DNA from: Deltaproteobacteria bacterium
GTDB lineage: Bacteria; Desulfobacterota; Syntrophia; Syntrophales; UBA8958
DNA: 51,003 nt
Direction of reading: 5' to 3'
Assembly: GCA_026388335.1 (NCBI GenBank)
Contig: JAPLJZ010000001.1
Coordinates: forward strand, 1-51,003
A program made the position numbers and the translations under genes. Positions 26,353 through 35,023 of this stretch are shown here, piece by piece (positions within the stretch are counted from its first letter, which is position 1; every line of letters starts with the position of its first letter). The notes below the pieces were generated by a model. That model did not search any database. It had not been told where the DNA came from and saw only the letters and a program-made list of their open reading frames with translations.

Positions 26353-27954
26353 ATGATTAAAGCTTTTTTGCTCCTCTGCGCCGGGATAACCCTGTTCCTC
26401 TTCGGCATGATGAAGCTCAGCGCCGGGATACAGAGTCTTTTTACCGCCCGGATCCGGGATTACATCAAGTACGCCGTCCAGCGCCCCTTTTTCGGACTGC
26501 TCACGGGGGCGGCAGCGACGGTCCTTTTTCAGAGCAGCTCTGCTACTACCGTCATCGCCGTGGGGATGGTCAGCGCCGGACTGATCAGCTTTTATAACTC
26601 TCTCGCCATTTTCCTCGGCGCCGACCTCGGCACTACGGTCATCGTCCAACTTGTCGTCTGGAAGATAACCGATGCCTCGCCCCTGTTTATTATCATGGGC
26701 GGGATTCTCTGGTTTACAGGTAAAGAAAAGTGGCAGGGAATAGGTGAATCGATCTTCTATTTCGGCCTTCTTTTTTTTGGATTGAGCCTGGTGGGCGATG
26801 CGACATTGCCCTTGAAGAATCATCCGGAAATCGTGGGGTTTTTCCGAAATACTCAACATCCTCTGACGGGGTTTGCCTTGTCCGCTCTCTTTACCGCCCT
26901 CGTGCATGCCTCGGCCATACCGATAAGCATTCTCGCCATCCTCGCCCAACAGGATCTGATCAGCCTCGACAACGCCCTGCCCATGGTGATCGGAGCTAAC
27001 GTCGGGACCACCGTCACGGCCCTCATGGCCGGGATGGTATCCGGCATCGGCGGGAAGCGAGCCGCCCTCTCCCATTTGTTTTTCAAGGCGGCGGGGGCCG
27101 TAGTCTGTATGGCCGCGTTGCCGGTCCTGATGAATGTGCTCAGGAACCTCTCGCCTAATGTGGCACAGCAGATTGCCCTGGGACATTTTATCTTTAATCT
27201 TATCATCGTGATCCTGTTCTTTCCCTTTATCCGCAATATTGCCCGTCTTCTGGAGAGACTCATTCCCGGCAAGGAAGAGGTGCTGCCCCTCTGGCCGGAG
27301 TTCTTAAGAGAAGAAATCCTCGCAGAACCGACGGCGGCCCTGGGAACCGTCGAAAAGGAATTGGCGCGGGAGATCCTGCTGGCAGAAAAGATGTTCGCCC
27401 TGACCACCCCTCTCTTACATGCCTACCACGAAGGCCGGAGAAGGGATGTCCTCTATATAGAGATGGTTGCCAATCATCTTCGTCACGAGATTGTCGAATA
27501 TCTGAGGAAGATATCATGCAATGAGCTGTCAGAAACCCTTTCCCAGAAGCTCTTTGCCTACACGGCCATGGCGGACGACATCGAACGGATGGGTAACCAT
27601 ATTGTCAGTTTCGTTGATCTTTCCCGGGAAAAATACTACCGGGAAATCGAGTTCACCCATGCTGCCGAGGAAGAGTTGGCGGACATCGAAAAACAGGTAA
27701 CCGCCAATATCACCGACGCGGGATCATTGATCCGGAAATATGATGGGGACAGAACGGCGGATGTATACCGCCGGGAAAATGATATTGACAACGCCGTCAA
27801 GGAGGCACGGGAAAAACATCTGGTCCGGTTTCATAAACGCCTTTGTCCGGCCGAGTCCGGACCGATTTTCATCGAGATGCTCATCCATCTGGAGCGGATT
27901 TCCGATCATTGCCAAAATATCGCCGAACATGTCGAAGATCTGCCGGTGAAATGA
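26353..27954 (+). CDS. Na/Pi cotransporter with C-terminal PhoU-like domain
   Basis: This is an inner-membrane phosphate transporter of the NptA/PNaS family. The roughly 533 residues contain the duplicated signature QSSSATTVIAVGMVSAGLI and IGANVGTTVTALMAG, and about eight or nine hydrophobic segments up to residue 310. A PhoU-type helical domain follows (about 340-530, with EMVANHLRHEI and HLERISDHCQNIAEHVED). An in-frame GTG at 26347 is an alternative start; neither has a clear ribosome binding site. No Pst genes are nearby. Confidence 0.92.
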   Translation: MIKAFLLLCAGITLFLFGMMKLSAGIQSLFTARIRDYIKYAVQRPFFGLLTGAAATVLFQSSSATTVIAVGMVSAGLISFYNSLAIFLGADLGTTVIVQLVVWKITDASPLFIIMGGILWFTGKEKWQGIGESIFYFGLLFFGLSLVGDATLPLKNHPEIVGFFRNTQHPLTGFALSALFTALVHASAIPISILAILAQQDLISLDNALPMVIGANVGTTVTALMAGMVSGIGGKRAALSHLFFKAAGAVVCMAALPVLMNVLRNLSPNVAQQIALGHFIFNLIIVILFFPFIRNIARLLERLIPGKEEVLPLWPEFLREEILAEPTAALGTVEKELAREILLAEKMFALTTPLLHAYHEGRRRDVLYIEMVANHLRHEIVEYLRKISCNELSETLSQKLFAYTAMADDIERMGNHIVSFVDLSREKYYREIEFTHAAEEELADIEKQVTANITDAGSLIRKYDGDRTADVYRRENDIDNAVKEAREKHLVRFHKRLCPAESGPIFIEMLIHLERISDHCQNIAEHVEDLPVK

Positions 27955-28044
27955 AGCTACTTGACCTGTTCAAGGGAAAGATGTTATTTCTCTTGCGAAA
28001 AGTCCACTAAGCAAGCTTGAATATACCACCGAAAGGAGATAGCC

Positions 28045-28563
28045 ATGAAAGATCGTTTGAACGCCCTGGATGTTGCCCTGAATAACGAAATGAGAGAGCA
28101 TGAGTTCTACATGAAGAACGCGGCGCGGACAAAAAATCCCGTCGGCAAGGTCATGTTCCAGCAGATCGCTGCGGAGGAACTGGAGCATTACGAACGGCTC
28201 AAGCAGCTTCACGAAAACTGGGCCAAAGACAAGAAGTGGCCCGATACGGTCCCCCTGAAGGTCAAAGAAACCATTGTTAAAGATATCCTGAAGGATGTCG
28301 TCAAGAAAGCGGCCAACGCCCCGGCGGGGGACGCCGACGATCTGAAGGCCTTAGAGGAGGCCATTGATTTCGAGGGACAGGGGGCTACCTACTATGCCCA
28401 GCTCCGTGACACCGTTACGGACCCCAAGGAAAAGGCATTTTTTGAGCTATTGGCCAATATTGAACACGAGCATTACGTTTCCCTCAAGGACACGGAAGAA
28501 TATCTAAAGTATCCGGCCTCCTGGTTCCGGAAGGCGGAAAGGTCGGGTCTCGACGGTGCATAA
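28045..28563 (+). CDS. Ferritin-like (rubrerythrin-type) diiron protein
   Basis: The 172 residues form a four-helix ferritin-like protein with the diiron ligands expected in NEMREHEFY, AEELEHYERL, AIDFEGQGATYY and IEHEHYVSLKD. The C-terminal rubredoxin domain of true rubrerythrin is missing, so it needs an external electron donor if it reduces peroxide. AAAGGAG precedes the ATG. In an anaerobe a role in peroxide defence or iron handling is likely, though inferred. The stop codon is at the left boundary of a long palindromic repeat. Confidence 0.85.
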   Translation: MKDRLNALDVALNNEMREHEFYMKNAARTKNPVGKVMFQQIAAEELEHYERLKQLHENWAKDKKWPDTVPLKVKETIVKDILKDVVKKAANAPAGDADDLKALEEAIDFEGQGATYYAQLRDTVTDPKEKAFFELLANIEHEHYVSLKDTEEYLKYPASWFRKAERSGLDGA

Positions 28564-28688
28564 TTCCGCTTCCAAATCAAAGCGCTATCTTCGTTGGCTT
28601 CGTCATCGGCTCCTCGACGTATTTCCATATACGCCTGCGTCGCCTCTTCCTCGCCGCCTTGATTTCATCTTTGATTTAGAAGCGGAAT
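28563..28688. repeat. Long palindromic repeat, copy 1
   Basis: A 126-bp element is bounded by 20-bp inverted arms that match at 19 of 20 positions (left starts ATTCCGCTTC, right ends GAAGCGGAAT). The inner part contains a second inverted pair, CGACGTAT and ATACG...CGTCG, around a short loop. Its central ~105 bp is nearly the same as 33150-33258. It lies between the convergent ferritin-like and pyk genes, where it could also end transcription from both sides. Confidence 0.88.
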
Positions 28689-28698
28689 ATGGATAGTT

Positions 28699-30105
28699 TT
28701 ATAGTTTTTTCACCCGGAGCATATTAGTCGTTCCCGCGCCGGTGACGGGGTGTCCCACCGTCATGACCACAAGATCGCCGGGTGCGGCCGCGCCGCTGTC
28801 CAAGGCGGCCCGGGCAGCGAGTTCGATCAAGTCATCTGTCCCCCGGGCTGCCCTGATCCGCATGGGGAGGCAACCCCAGACCAGGGCCAGACGGCGGAGG
28901 GTTCCCTCATTGGGCGTGAGGGCCACGATGGGCTGCCTGGGACGGAAACGGGAGATGTTCAGGGCGGTCAGCCCCGACTGCGTATGGGCGACAATGGCCC
29001 GGGCATCCAGGTGATCGGCGAGGATGCAGGAGGCATGGGCCACCGAATCGGGAACATCCCGCCGGGGCGTCTTTTTGAGATAGTCATTGTGGGGAAAGTT
29101 CCCCTCAGCCACCAGGGACAGTCGGTTCATGAACTGGACTGCCGCTAACGGATACCGCCCCGAGGCTGTCTCTTCGGAGAGCATAATCGCATCGGCGCCG
29201 TCGAGAATCGCATTTACCACATCCGTCACCTCGGCCCGGGTAGGGCGAGGTGAGTCCACCATGGATCGTAACATCTGTGTCGCCGTAATGACAGGTTTCC
29301 CGGCGGTATTGGCCATGTGGATTAAGCGTTTCTGAACCAGAGGGACTTCTTCGAGGGGAATCTCCACGCCCAGATCCCCCCGGGCCACCATGATTCCGTC
29401 GGCAGCGGTGACAATCTCTTCAATGTTCACCAGCGCCTCGTGCCGCTCGATCTTGGCGATAATCGGTGTTTGTTTGCCCCGTTCCGTAATCAATTCCCGG
29501 ACCCCTCTTATCTCCTCGGCGCTTTTCACGAAGGACAGGGCTACATAATCCACCCCGGCTTCCAGGCCGAAAAGGAGATCCACCCGGTCCTTCGCCGTAA
29601 AGGCAGGCGCCCGGATCGTCCCCGTGGGGAGGTTGATCCCTTTGTGAGATGTGAGGAGGCCGCCGGTAATGACGGTGCAGGTAATATCCGTGCCATCTGT
29701 TTCTTCCACAACCAGTTCCATTAGTCCATCCGCTAACATGATTCGGTCCCCTTTGTGTACCTCACGGGCCAGTTCGGGATAGGTCACTGAGACCCCTTCG
29801 CCGCCCTGGGCAACGGAACGGGCGGTAAGGATGAATGAACGACCTGCCTCCAGACGGATTCCCGGCTCGGGAACGAGGCCGATGCGGATCTTCGGCCCCC
29901 CCAGATCCTGGAGAATGGCCACCGTCCGTCCCTGTCGGCGGGCAGCGGCACGAATCCGGCGGATAAGGGTTTTGTGTTCCCCGTGAGTACCGTGGGAAAA
30001 GTTAAGGCGGGCCACATCCATGCCGGCGGCGATCAGGGCTTCCAGTATCCCGGGGGCCGCGCTCGCCGGCCCGATGGTGGCAATTATCTTTGTGCGACGC
30101 ATCAT
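28699..30105 (-). CDS. pyk: Pyruvate kinase
   Basis: It makes pyruvate and ATP from phosphoenolpyruvate and ADP, the last glycolytic step. The 468 residues contain the family motifs TKIIATIGPAS, ARLNFSHGTHGEH, LQDLGGPKIRIG, IIAKIERHEALVNIEEI and IMVARGDLGVEIP, then KPVITATQML and AIMLSEETASGRYP. The C-terminal domain is present but short, as in many bacterial forms. The start is one of two adjacent ATGs with CAGGTG upstream. The gene follows the acetolactate decarboxylase gene by 23 bases on the same strand, so they are probably an operon. Confidence 0.96.
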   Translation of the reverse strand: MMRRTKIIATIGPASAAPGILEALIAAGMDVARLNFSHGTHGEHKTLIRRIRAAARRQGRTVAILQDLGGPKIRIGLVPEPGIRLEAGRSFILTARSVAQGGEGVSVTYPELAREVHKGDRIMLADGLMELVVEETDGTDITCTVITGGLLTSHKGINLPTGTIRAPAFTAKDRVDLLFGLEAGVDYVALSFVKSAEEIRGVRELITERGKQTPIIAKIERHEALVNIEEIVTAADGIMVARGDLGVEIPLEEVPLVQKRLIHMANTAGKPVITATQMLRSMVDSPRPTRAEVTDVVNAILDGADAIMLSEETASGRYPLAAVQFMNRLSLVAEGNFPHNDYLKKTPRRDVPDSVAHASCILADHLDARAIVAHTQSGLTALNISRFRPRQPIVALTPNEGTLRRLALVWGCLPMRIRAARGTDDLIELAARAALDSGAAAPGDLVVMTVGHPVTGAGTTNMLRVKKL

Positions 30106-30128
30106 TTTAGCACCTGTAAATAAAGGAC

Positions 30129-30947
30129 TTACCGCGGCAAGTTTGCCGTTAGATAATCAAGGGTCATGGGAAGATCTAATTTAAGCCGGTGAATGAACTG
30201 GATACCAATCTGCACGCGCTCGGTCTGACATTCATGGAGATGGCCGCCGTACTCGCGGCTGTCCGTGAGAAAATGCAGATGAAACCCGGGGAAATTCAGG
30301 GCACGGATGAATTTCGGCGTATAAAAACCGGCTAAAACACCATTGATATTTTCGTATTCAAAGACGGGACGGTTCTGTTCATCTTCGACAAGAGGTTGAT
30401 AATTCGGCTGTCTAGCGACGGACCATACCTTCACTTGTTTGAACAAGCCGTCGACGCGAATGGCATAGAGCATGTTATCTGAGGGCAGCAGGCGGTTCAA
30501 AATGGCATTGAACGCATTGAAATCGAGATTCTCCTCTATTTCTTCCACAACAGAAGGGCTATAGAAGGTCACGCAGGCAAAGGGGGTCTGAACATGATCA
30601 TCCACGGGATAAGTTTTTCCGTCGGCGTGCAGTTGATAGATGACGCCGTCAAGCATAACCATTTCCCCATCCAGGTTATTGAAGGTGCCCAGACCAAAAT
30701 CACCATGCTTCCTTAGATCCCCAAGAGTAGTGTTTTCTTCGTAAAAACCTTTCAGCATGGCATTGACCGGCGCGGAGAGATAGACCGAATTTATGCCCCG
30801 CTCATCTTTCATGTACTGAACCAGGGCTTTCTCTGTGAGTTGGGAAACGGAGTGGCCTGATTGCTGGGCAACGTGAAGAAGATCTCCGGCTAGCGGCCGA
30901 GGTATTGAAATATTCAGATTTTCGTAGTCCTTGCCATAATCCGGCAT
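30129..30947 (-). CDS. Acetolactate decarboxylase with ribbon-helix-helix-like N-terminal extension
   Basis: The enzyme converts alpha-acetolactate to acetoin. Residues about 52-272 match the BudA/AlsD family: GINSVYLSAPVNAMLKGFY, GDLRKHGDFGLGTFNNLDGE, DGVIYQLHADGK, and the zinc site GFHLHFLTDSREYGGH with H223, H225 and H236. That His spacing equals the family's. Residues about 9-48 are an added segment, a strand (NLNISIP) followed by two helices, which looks like a ribbon-helix-helix DNA-binding or dimerisation unit. The start has AAGGGGGG upstream. It precedes pyk by 23 bases. No acetolactate synthase is in the window. Confidence 0.85.
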   Translation of the reverse strand: MPDYGKDYENLNISIPRPLAGDLLHVAQQSGHSVSQLTEKALVQYMKDERGINSVYLSAPVNAMLKGFYEENTTLGDLRKHGDFGLGTFNNLDGEMVMLDGVIYQLHADGKTYPVDDHVQTPFACVTFYSPSVVEEIEENLDFNAFNAILNRLLPSDNMLYAIRVDGLFKQVKVWSVARQPNYQPLVEDEQNRPVFEYENINGVLAGFYTPKFIRALNFPGFHLHFLTDSREYGGHLHECQTERVQIGIQFIHRLKLDLPMTLDYLTANLPR

Positions 30948-30978
30948 GATTCCCCCCCTTAACCCATCCTCACCCTGG

Positions 30979-30999
30979 CCCTCCCCTTGAAGGGGAGGG
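30979..30999. repeat. GC-rich palindrome of the CCTCCCC family
   Basis: CCCTCCCCTT and AAGGGGAGGG are inverted around a central G. TTAACCCATCCTCACCCTGG precedes it, similar to the reverse complement of the sequence beside the 18397 copy. It lies upstream of the acetolactate decarboxylase gene and downstream of the ABC-F gene, both on the minus strand. Confidence 0.65.
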
Positions 31000-31079
31000 A
31001 GAAAATTACTTTTTACGAACGCGTCACTCTCGAAAACTGGAAGTTTATAAGACGAGCAGTATACAAAATCTGATTGATG

Positions 31080-33080
31080 TCAAGATAATATATTATCTTC
31101 CATGGCCATCGTCAGCTCGTGCCAACGGTCGTACGACTGTTCGATTTCCTTCTCCAGATCTTTGAGGTCCCGGTGGGTCTGTTTGATTCTTTCCGGTTCC
31201 CGGTGGCTGAGGGGATTGCAGAGAAACGATTCTCCCTCCGCCTTCCTGCCTTCCAGGGCGGCGATGCTCTTTTCTACGGCGTGAAGCTCTTTTTTCAGTC
31301 CCTGATTGATCCTGGCCAGGCGCTGGCGCTCTTCCGCCTCCCGGCGCTTGTCTTCCCTGGTCTTGTAGGCGCTTTTGCCCTCCGCCGCCGGGGTATCCGG
31401 TGGTTTTTCGTTCTGCCCTGCTGCGGCCCTTCTCTCCTCCGCCAATGATTGCCGCTTCTCGATAAAATAGGAATAATTACCAGGATATTCAATACATTCG
31501 CCGTCCCTCAGTTCAAAGACGCGATTGACGAGGTGGTCAAGGAAATAACGGTCATGGGACACGAGGACAACGGTTCCTTGATAGGACAGCAAGGCATTCT
31601 GGAAAATATCTTTGGTTTTGAAATCCAGGTGATTGGTAGGTTCGTCGAGGATTAAGAGGTTTGTTTCCTGGAGAAGGATCTTCAGCAGGGCCAGCCGCGA
31701 CTTTTCTCCTCCCGAGAGGACGGAGACGGGCTTGTGGATGTCATCGCCGGAAAAGAGAAAGGCCCCGAGGAGGTTGCGCCTTTCCCGGTCATTGCTCCGG
31801 GAGGCGACCTCCATCGTTTCTTCCCAGATCGTCCGGTCATAACGAAGATTTTCCGCGCTTTCCTGGGAAAAGAATGCCATGTGCACATTGAGACCGGAGC
31901 GGATTTCCCCTGCCGAAGGCGCTTCCACCTGGCCGAGAATCCGGGACAGCGTCGATTTACCCGAGCCGTTGACGCCGACGAGGGCTACCCGCTCTCCCCG
32001 CTGGAGGGAGAAGCTGACCTCCCGGAAAATCTCCTGGGTTCCGTAAGATTTGGCAAGCTTATTGACAAAGAGGACCTCTTTCCCGCTTTTCGGCCCGGCG
32101 GGGAAACGGATCTTGACCGTTTTACCATGTCCTTCGGCACGCAGGGGGGCGAATTTTTCGAGCATCCGGACCCGGCTCTGCACCTGTTTGGCTTTGGTGG
32201 CCTTGAAGCGGAACCGTTCGATGAATTCCTCGGTCTTTTTGATCTCCCCCTGCTGGAGGAGCCGTTCTTTTTCCAGGGCCGCCAAGCGCTTTTCCTTCTC
32301 CAGGAGATAATAGGAGTAGTTGCCCTTGTAGACCGCCAAACGACCCTGGGAGATTTCCGCGATGGTTGTTGCCATCTTGTCCAGGAAAAAGCGATCGTGG
32401 GCGACGGTGATCAGGGTCCCCGGATAGTCTTTCAAATAGCTTTCCAGCCATTCCATGCTTTCCGTATCGAGGTGGTTCGTCGGTTCATCGAGGAGCATGA
32501 TGTCGGGTTGAGACAGGAGAATGACGGCCAGGAGGATGCGCATCTTCCACCCTCCGGAAAACTCGTCGCACTGCTTGAGAAAATCCTGTTCCCCGAATCC
32601 GAACCCCTTGAGAACCTGTTTGGCCCTCGCCTCGAAGGCGTAGCCCTCTTTGGCCTGATAGACGGCGACAATCCGGTCATATTCCCGCAGGAGCTTTTCG
32701 CGCCTCGCTCCGGTCTCGGATAATCCTTCCCCTTCTGGGGGGTGGGCCGGCAGAGCGGCGACCAGTTTTTCGCAATTACGCATCCCGTTTTCTAATTCCG
32801 TCAGGCCGCAACGGTTTTTCAGATATTCCATGAGGGGAACAGGTTCGATTTCCACGAGATCCTGGGGGAGATAGGCGATGGCTCTGTTTTTCCGGTCCGG
32901 GATATCGATCGTCCCCCCGTCCAACTCCACCATGCCGAGGATTGTCTTCAATAAGGTGGTCTTTCCGGCGCCGTTGTCACCCACCAAGCCAATCCGGCTC
33001 CGTTCCGTAATTGGCCAGGTCCAATCCTCAAACAGGGTACGGTCGCCGAAGGCCAGACTGATATTTTTCAGATAGATCAA
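31080..33080 (-). CDS. ABC-F family ATP-binding protein
   Basis: ABC-F proteins are soluble ATPases without membrane domains that act on ribosomes in translation control or antibiotic protection. The 666 residues hold two nucleotide-binding domains. The first has GDNGAGKTTLLK, FSGGWKMR and MLLDEPTNHLD; the second has GVNGSGKSTLSR, LSGGEKSRLAL and LILDEPTNHLD. The inter-domain linker (about 245-310) is the P-site contacting region. A C-terminal coiled coil (about 570-660) follows a Pro/Ala-rich hinge, as in Uup/YheS-like members. The subfamily is not certain. Confidence 0.94.
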   Translation of the reverse strand: MIYLKNISLAFGDRTLFEDWTWPITERSRIGLVGDNGAGKTTLLKTILGMVELDGGTIDIPDRKNRAIAYLPQDLVEIEPVPLMEYLKNRCGLTELENGMRNCEKLVAALPAHPPEGEGLSETGARREKLLREYDRIVAVYQAKEGYAFEARAKQVLKGFGFGEQDFLKQCDEFSGGWKMRILLAVILLSQPDIMLLDEPTNHLDTESMEWLESYLKDYPGTLITVAHDRFFLDKMATTIAEISQGRLAVYKGNYSYYLLEKEKRLAALEKERLLQQGEIKKTEEFIERFRFKATKAKQVQSRVRMLEKFAPLRAEGHGKTVKIRFPAGPKSGKEVLFVNKLAKSYGTQEIFREVSFSLQRGERVALVGVNGSGKSTLSRILGQVEAPSAGEIRSGLNVHMAFFSQESAENLRYDRTIWEETMEVASRSNDRERRNLLGAFLFSGDDIHKPVSVLSGGEKSRLALLKILLQETNLLILDEPTNHLDFKTKDIFQNALLSYQGTVVLVSHDRYFLDHLVNRVFELRDGECIEYPGNYSYFIEKRQSLAEERRAAAGQNEKPPDTPAAEGKSAYKTREDKRREAEERQRLARINQGLKKELHAVEKSIAALEGRKAEGESFLCNPLSHREPERIKQTHRDLKDLEKEIEQSYDRWHELTMAMEDNILS

Positions 33081-33140
33081 GTGTTGTTGCTCCCCGTAAA
33101 ATGGCCGTTCATATACAATGATTAGCGGCCCCTGACAAGT

Positions 33141-33267
33141 TATTCCAATCCTTAATCAAAGCGCTATCTTCGTTGGCATCGTCATCGGCTCCTCGACGTA
33201 TGAACAATACGCTTGCGTCGCCTCTTCCTCGCCGTCTTGATATCATCTTTGATTAAGAACCGGAATT
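33141..33267. repeat. Long palindromic repeat, copy 2
   Basis: This is a second copy of the 28563-28688 element. The core from ATCAAAGCGCTATCTTCGTT through CATCTTTGATT differs from copy 1 at only a few positions. Its outer arms (ATTCCAATCCTTAATC and GATTAAGAACCGGAAT) differ from those of copy 1 but still pair with each other at 17 of 20 positions. It lies in the divergent region between the ABC-F and binding-protein genes. Confidence 0.88.
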
Positions 33268-33375
33268 ATGAATCCGGCCGCTGACCATGCTGCAAATTCA
33301 CATTGACACCCCGCCTTTCGTTGTTTAAGATACCGTAGATTTCACGTCCACCAATAAGAATTGAGGAGAACAGTT

Positions 33376-34176
33376 ATGAAGAGATCGTTTGTCAGTTTAT
33401 GCATCACCCTTGTGCTCATCCTGTGCTTTACCGCCGTAGCCTCGGCAGGTCCAACCATCGATGGGATTCTGAAGAAAAAGGTGCTTGTCATCGGAACCTC
33501 GGCCAGCTATCCGCCCCTGTCATACAAGACGAAAAACGGCACAGTTTTAGGTCTTGATATCGACCTGGCCAAGGCCATGGCCTCGGCTATGAAGGTCAAG
33601 CTAAAGATAGAAGTCATCCCCTTTGATGAGCTAATTCCCGCCCTTGAAAAAGGAAAAATCGACATGATCCTGTCCTGCATGACCATTACCCCGGACCGGA
33701 ACCTCCGCATCGCCTATGTGGGGCCTTACTTCCTTTCCGGTCAGGCCCTGCTGACGACCAAGGACATTGCCTTAAACATAAACGGTCCGGCGGATGTGAA
33801 CAACCCGAATTTCAGCATCGCCATACCCCGGGGAACGACGACGGAGATGATTGCCAAGAAGATGCTACCCCTGGCAAAACTGGTAGTTGTCAAATCCAAC
33901 GATGAGGCCCTGGATCTCCTTAAATCAAAGTCCGTCAAGGCCATGATGTCGGATTATCCCTATGTCGTGGTCGAGGCATTCCGATACAAGGATAAGGGTT
34001 TTGTCGCGAATCAGCCTTTCAGTACCGAGCCGATCGGTATTGGTGTACGCCAGGACGACCCCCTCCTGATCAACTGGATTGGGAATTTCCTGAACATGCT
34101 CAAAGGCGACGGGCTCCTAAATCTCCTGACTCAGCGCTGGCTCAACGATTCCTCATGGATGGCGGATCTTCCATAG
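33376..34176 (+). CDS. Amino-acid ABC transporter substrate-binding protein
   Basis: This is a periplasmic solute-binding protein of family 3 (amino-acid/polar type). The 266 residues start with a signal peptide (MKRSFVSLCITLVLILCF, cleavage likely after ASA). The mature protein shows the family signature GTSASYPPLSYKTKNGTVLG, GLDIDLAKAMA, IDMILSCMTITPDR and the ligand-binding YVGPYFLSG. GAGGAG precedes the ATG at 33376; an in-frame TTG at 33361 is less likely. No permease or ATPase gene is adjacent, so it is an orphan or serves as a receptor. Confidence 0.92.
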   Translation: MKRSFVSLCITLVLILCFTAVASAGPTIDGILKKKVLVIGTSASYPPLSYKTKNGTVLGLDIDLAKAMASAMKVKLKIEVIPFDELIPALEKGKIDMILSCMTITPDRNLRIAYVGPYFLSGQALLTTKDIALNINGPADVNNPNFSIAIPRGTTTEMIAKKMLPLAKLVVVKSNDEALDLLKSKSVKAMMSDYPYVVVEAFRYKDKGFVANQPFSTEPIGIGVRQDDPLLINWIGNFLNMLKGDGLLNLLTQRWLNDSSWMADLP

Positions 34177-34235
34177 ATATTGATTGGGCAATTATATTTC
34201 GGCTCAACTGTGACAAATATTTTTTATCCCACCAG

Positions 34236-34269
34236 CCCCTTACCCTCCCCTGAGGGGGGGGGTAAGGGG
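34236..34269. repeat. GC-rich inverted repeat
   Basis: CCCCTTACCCTCCCC and GGGGGGGGGTAAGGGG pair around TGA to give a roughly 15-bp stem. It lies 60 bases after the binding-protein stop. It may act as a terminator (TTATTTTC follows) and resembles the CCTCCCC palindromes at 18397 and 30979. Confidence 0.6.
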
Positions 34270-34358
34270 TTATTTTCATAAACTTTGTTGTGCCCGCCTC
34301 GGGCATGGTTGTTAGTCTTTAAGGAAAGCGGGGCAGTATTTCATTGCGGGAGGCGTCC

Positions 34359-34739
34359 ATGAAGAAACGAGCGATTACAACCGATGATGTTCCGGCTATC
34401 GGGCCCTATTCCGCCGCCGTTGAAGCGGGCCCTTTTGTCTTTGTCTCCGGACAGATTCCCCTCCGGGCGGAGACAGGACAGCTTGTCGACGGCGATATAC
34501 GAGCGGCGACCGAACAGGCCATGAAGAACCTGGAAACCGTCCTGGCGTCGGCAGGTTTGACGATGGAGCACGTAATTAAAACAACTATTTATCTTGCCGA
34601 TATGGCCGATTTCCCCGCCGTGAATGAGGTCTATGGCCGCTATTTCAAGGCTGATTTTCCGGCCCGGGCCACGGTCCAGGTCGCCGCCCTGCCCCGGGGG
34701 GCGAAGATCGAGATCGACGCCATCGCCCTCAAGGCCTGA
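34359..34739 (+). CDS. ridA: RidA family protein (enamine/imine deaminase)
   Basis: RidA hydrolyses reactive enamines such as 2-aminoacrylate released by PLP enzymes. The 126-residue product has the typical IGPYSAAVEAG, FVSGQIPL, NLETVLASAGLTMEHVIKTT and VNEVYGRYF, and the catalytic-Arg segment PARATVQVAALPRGAKIEID. The ATG at 34359 has GGGAGG upstream; an in-frame TTG at 34344 is rejected. It is a single-domain homotrimeric type protein. Confidence 0.94.
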   Translation: MKKRAITTDDVPAIGPYSAAVEAGPFVFVSGQIPLRAETGQLVDGDIRAATEQAMKNLETVLASAGLTMEHVIKTTIYLADMADFPAVNEVYGRYFKADFPARATVQVAALPRGAKIEIDAIALKA

Positions 34740-34750
34740 TATGTCGAGCT

Positions 34751-35023
34751 ATGAAGGGCTGTTTTAACTGTCTTAACACACTGGATATATCAGCTAAGGT
34801 CGGTAGAAGGGAGATCTGCCCATTCTGCGGGAAAGACCTGCACGTCTGCCTCAACTGCCGCTTTTACGACCCGCAGTCCTACAATGCCTGCCATGAACCC
34901 CAGGCGGAAAGGGTCATCGACAAGGACCGGAGTAATTTCTGCGAGTATTTTTCCTTCCGGGAAGCGGCGCTGGAGACGGATAGGCCGTCGGCAAAAGAAA
35001 AGCTGGCGACGCTGTTCAAATAG
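34751..35023 (+). CDS. Small cysteine-rich (zinc-binding) protein
   Basis: The 90-residue product has eight cysteines, arranged C-x2-C near the start (GCFNCLN), CPFCG, CLNC, and then single Cys in NACHE and FCEYF. This suggests two zinc sites. The C-terminal third is charged (SAKEKLATLFK). It resembles conserved hypothetical proteins of delta- and gammaproteobacteria with no known role. It starts 11 bases after ridA and overlaps the convergent J-domain gene by 8 bases. Confidence 0.75.
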   Translation: MKGCFNCLNTLDISAKVGRREICPFCGKDLHVCLNCRFYDPQSYNACHEPQAERVIDKDRSNFCEYFSFREAALETDRPSAKEKLATLFK

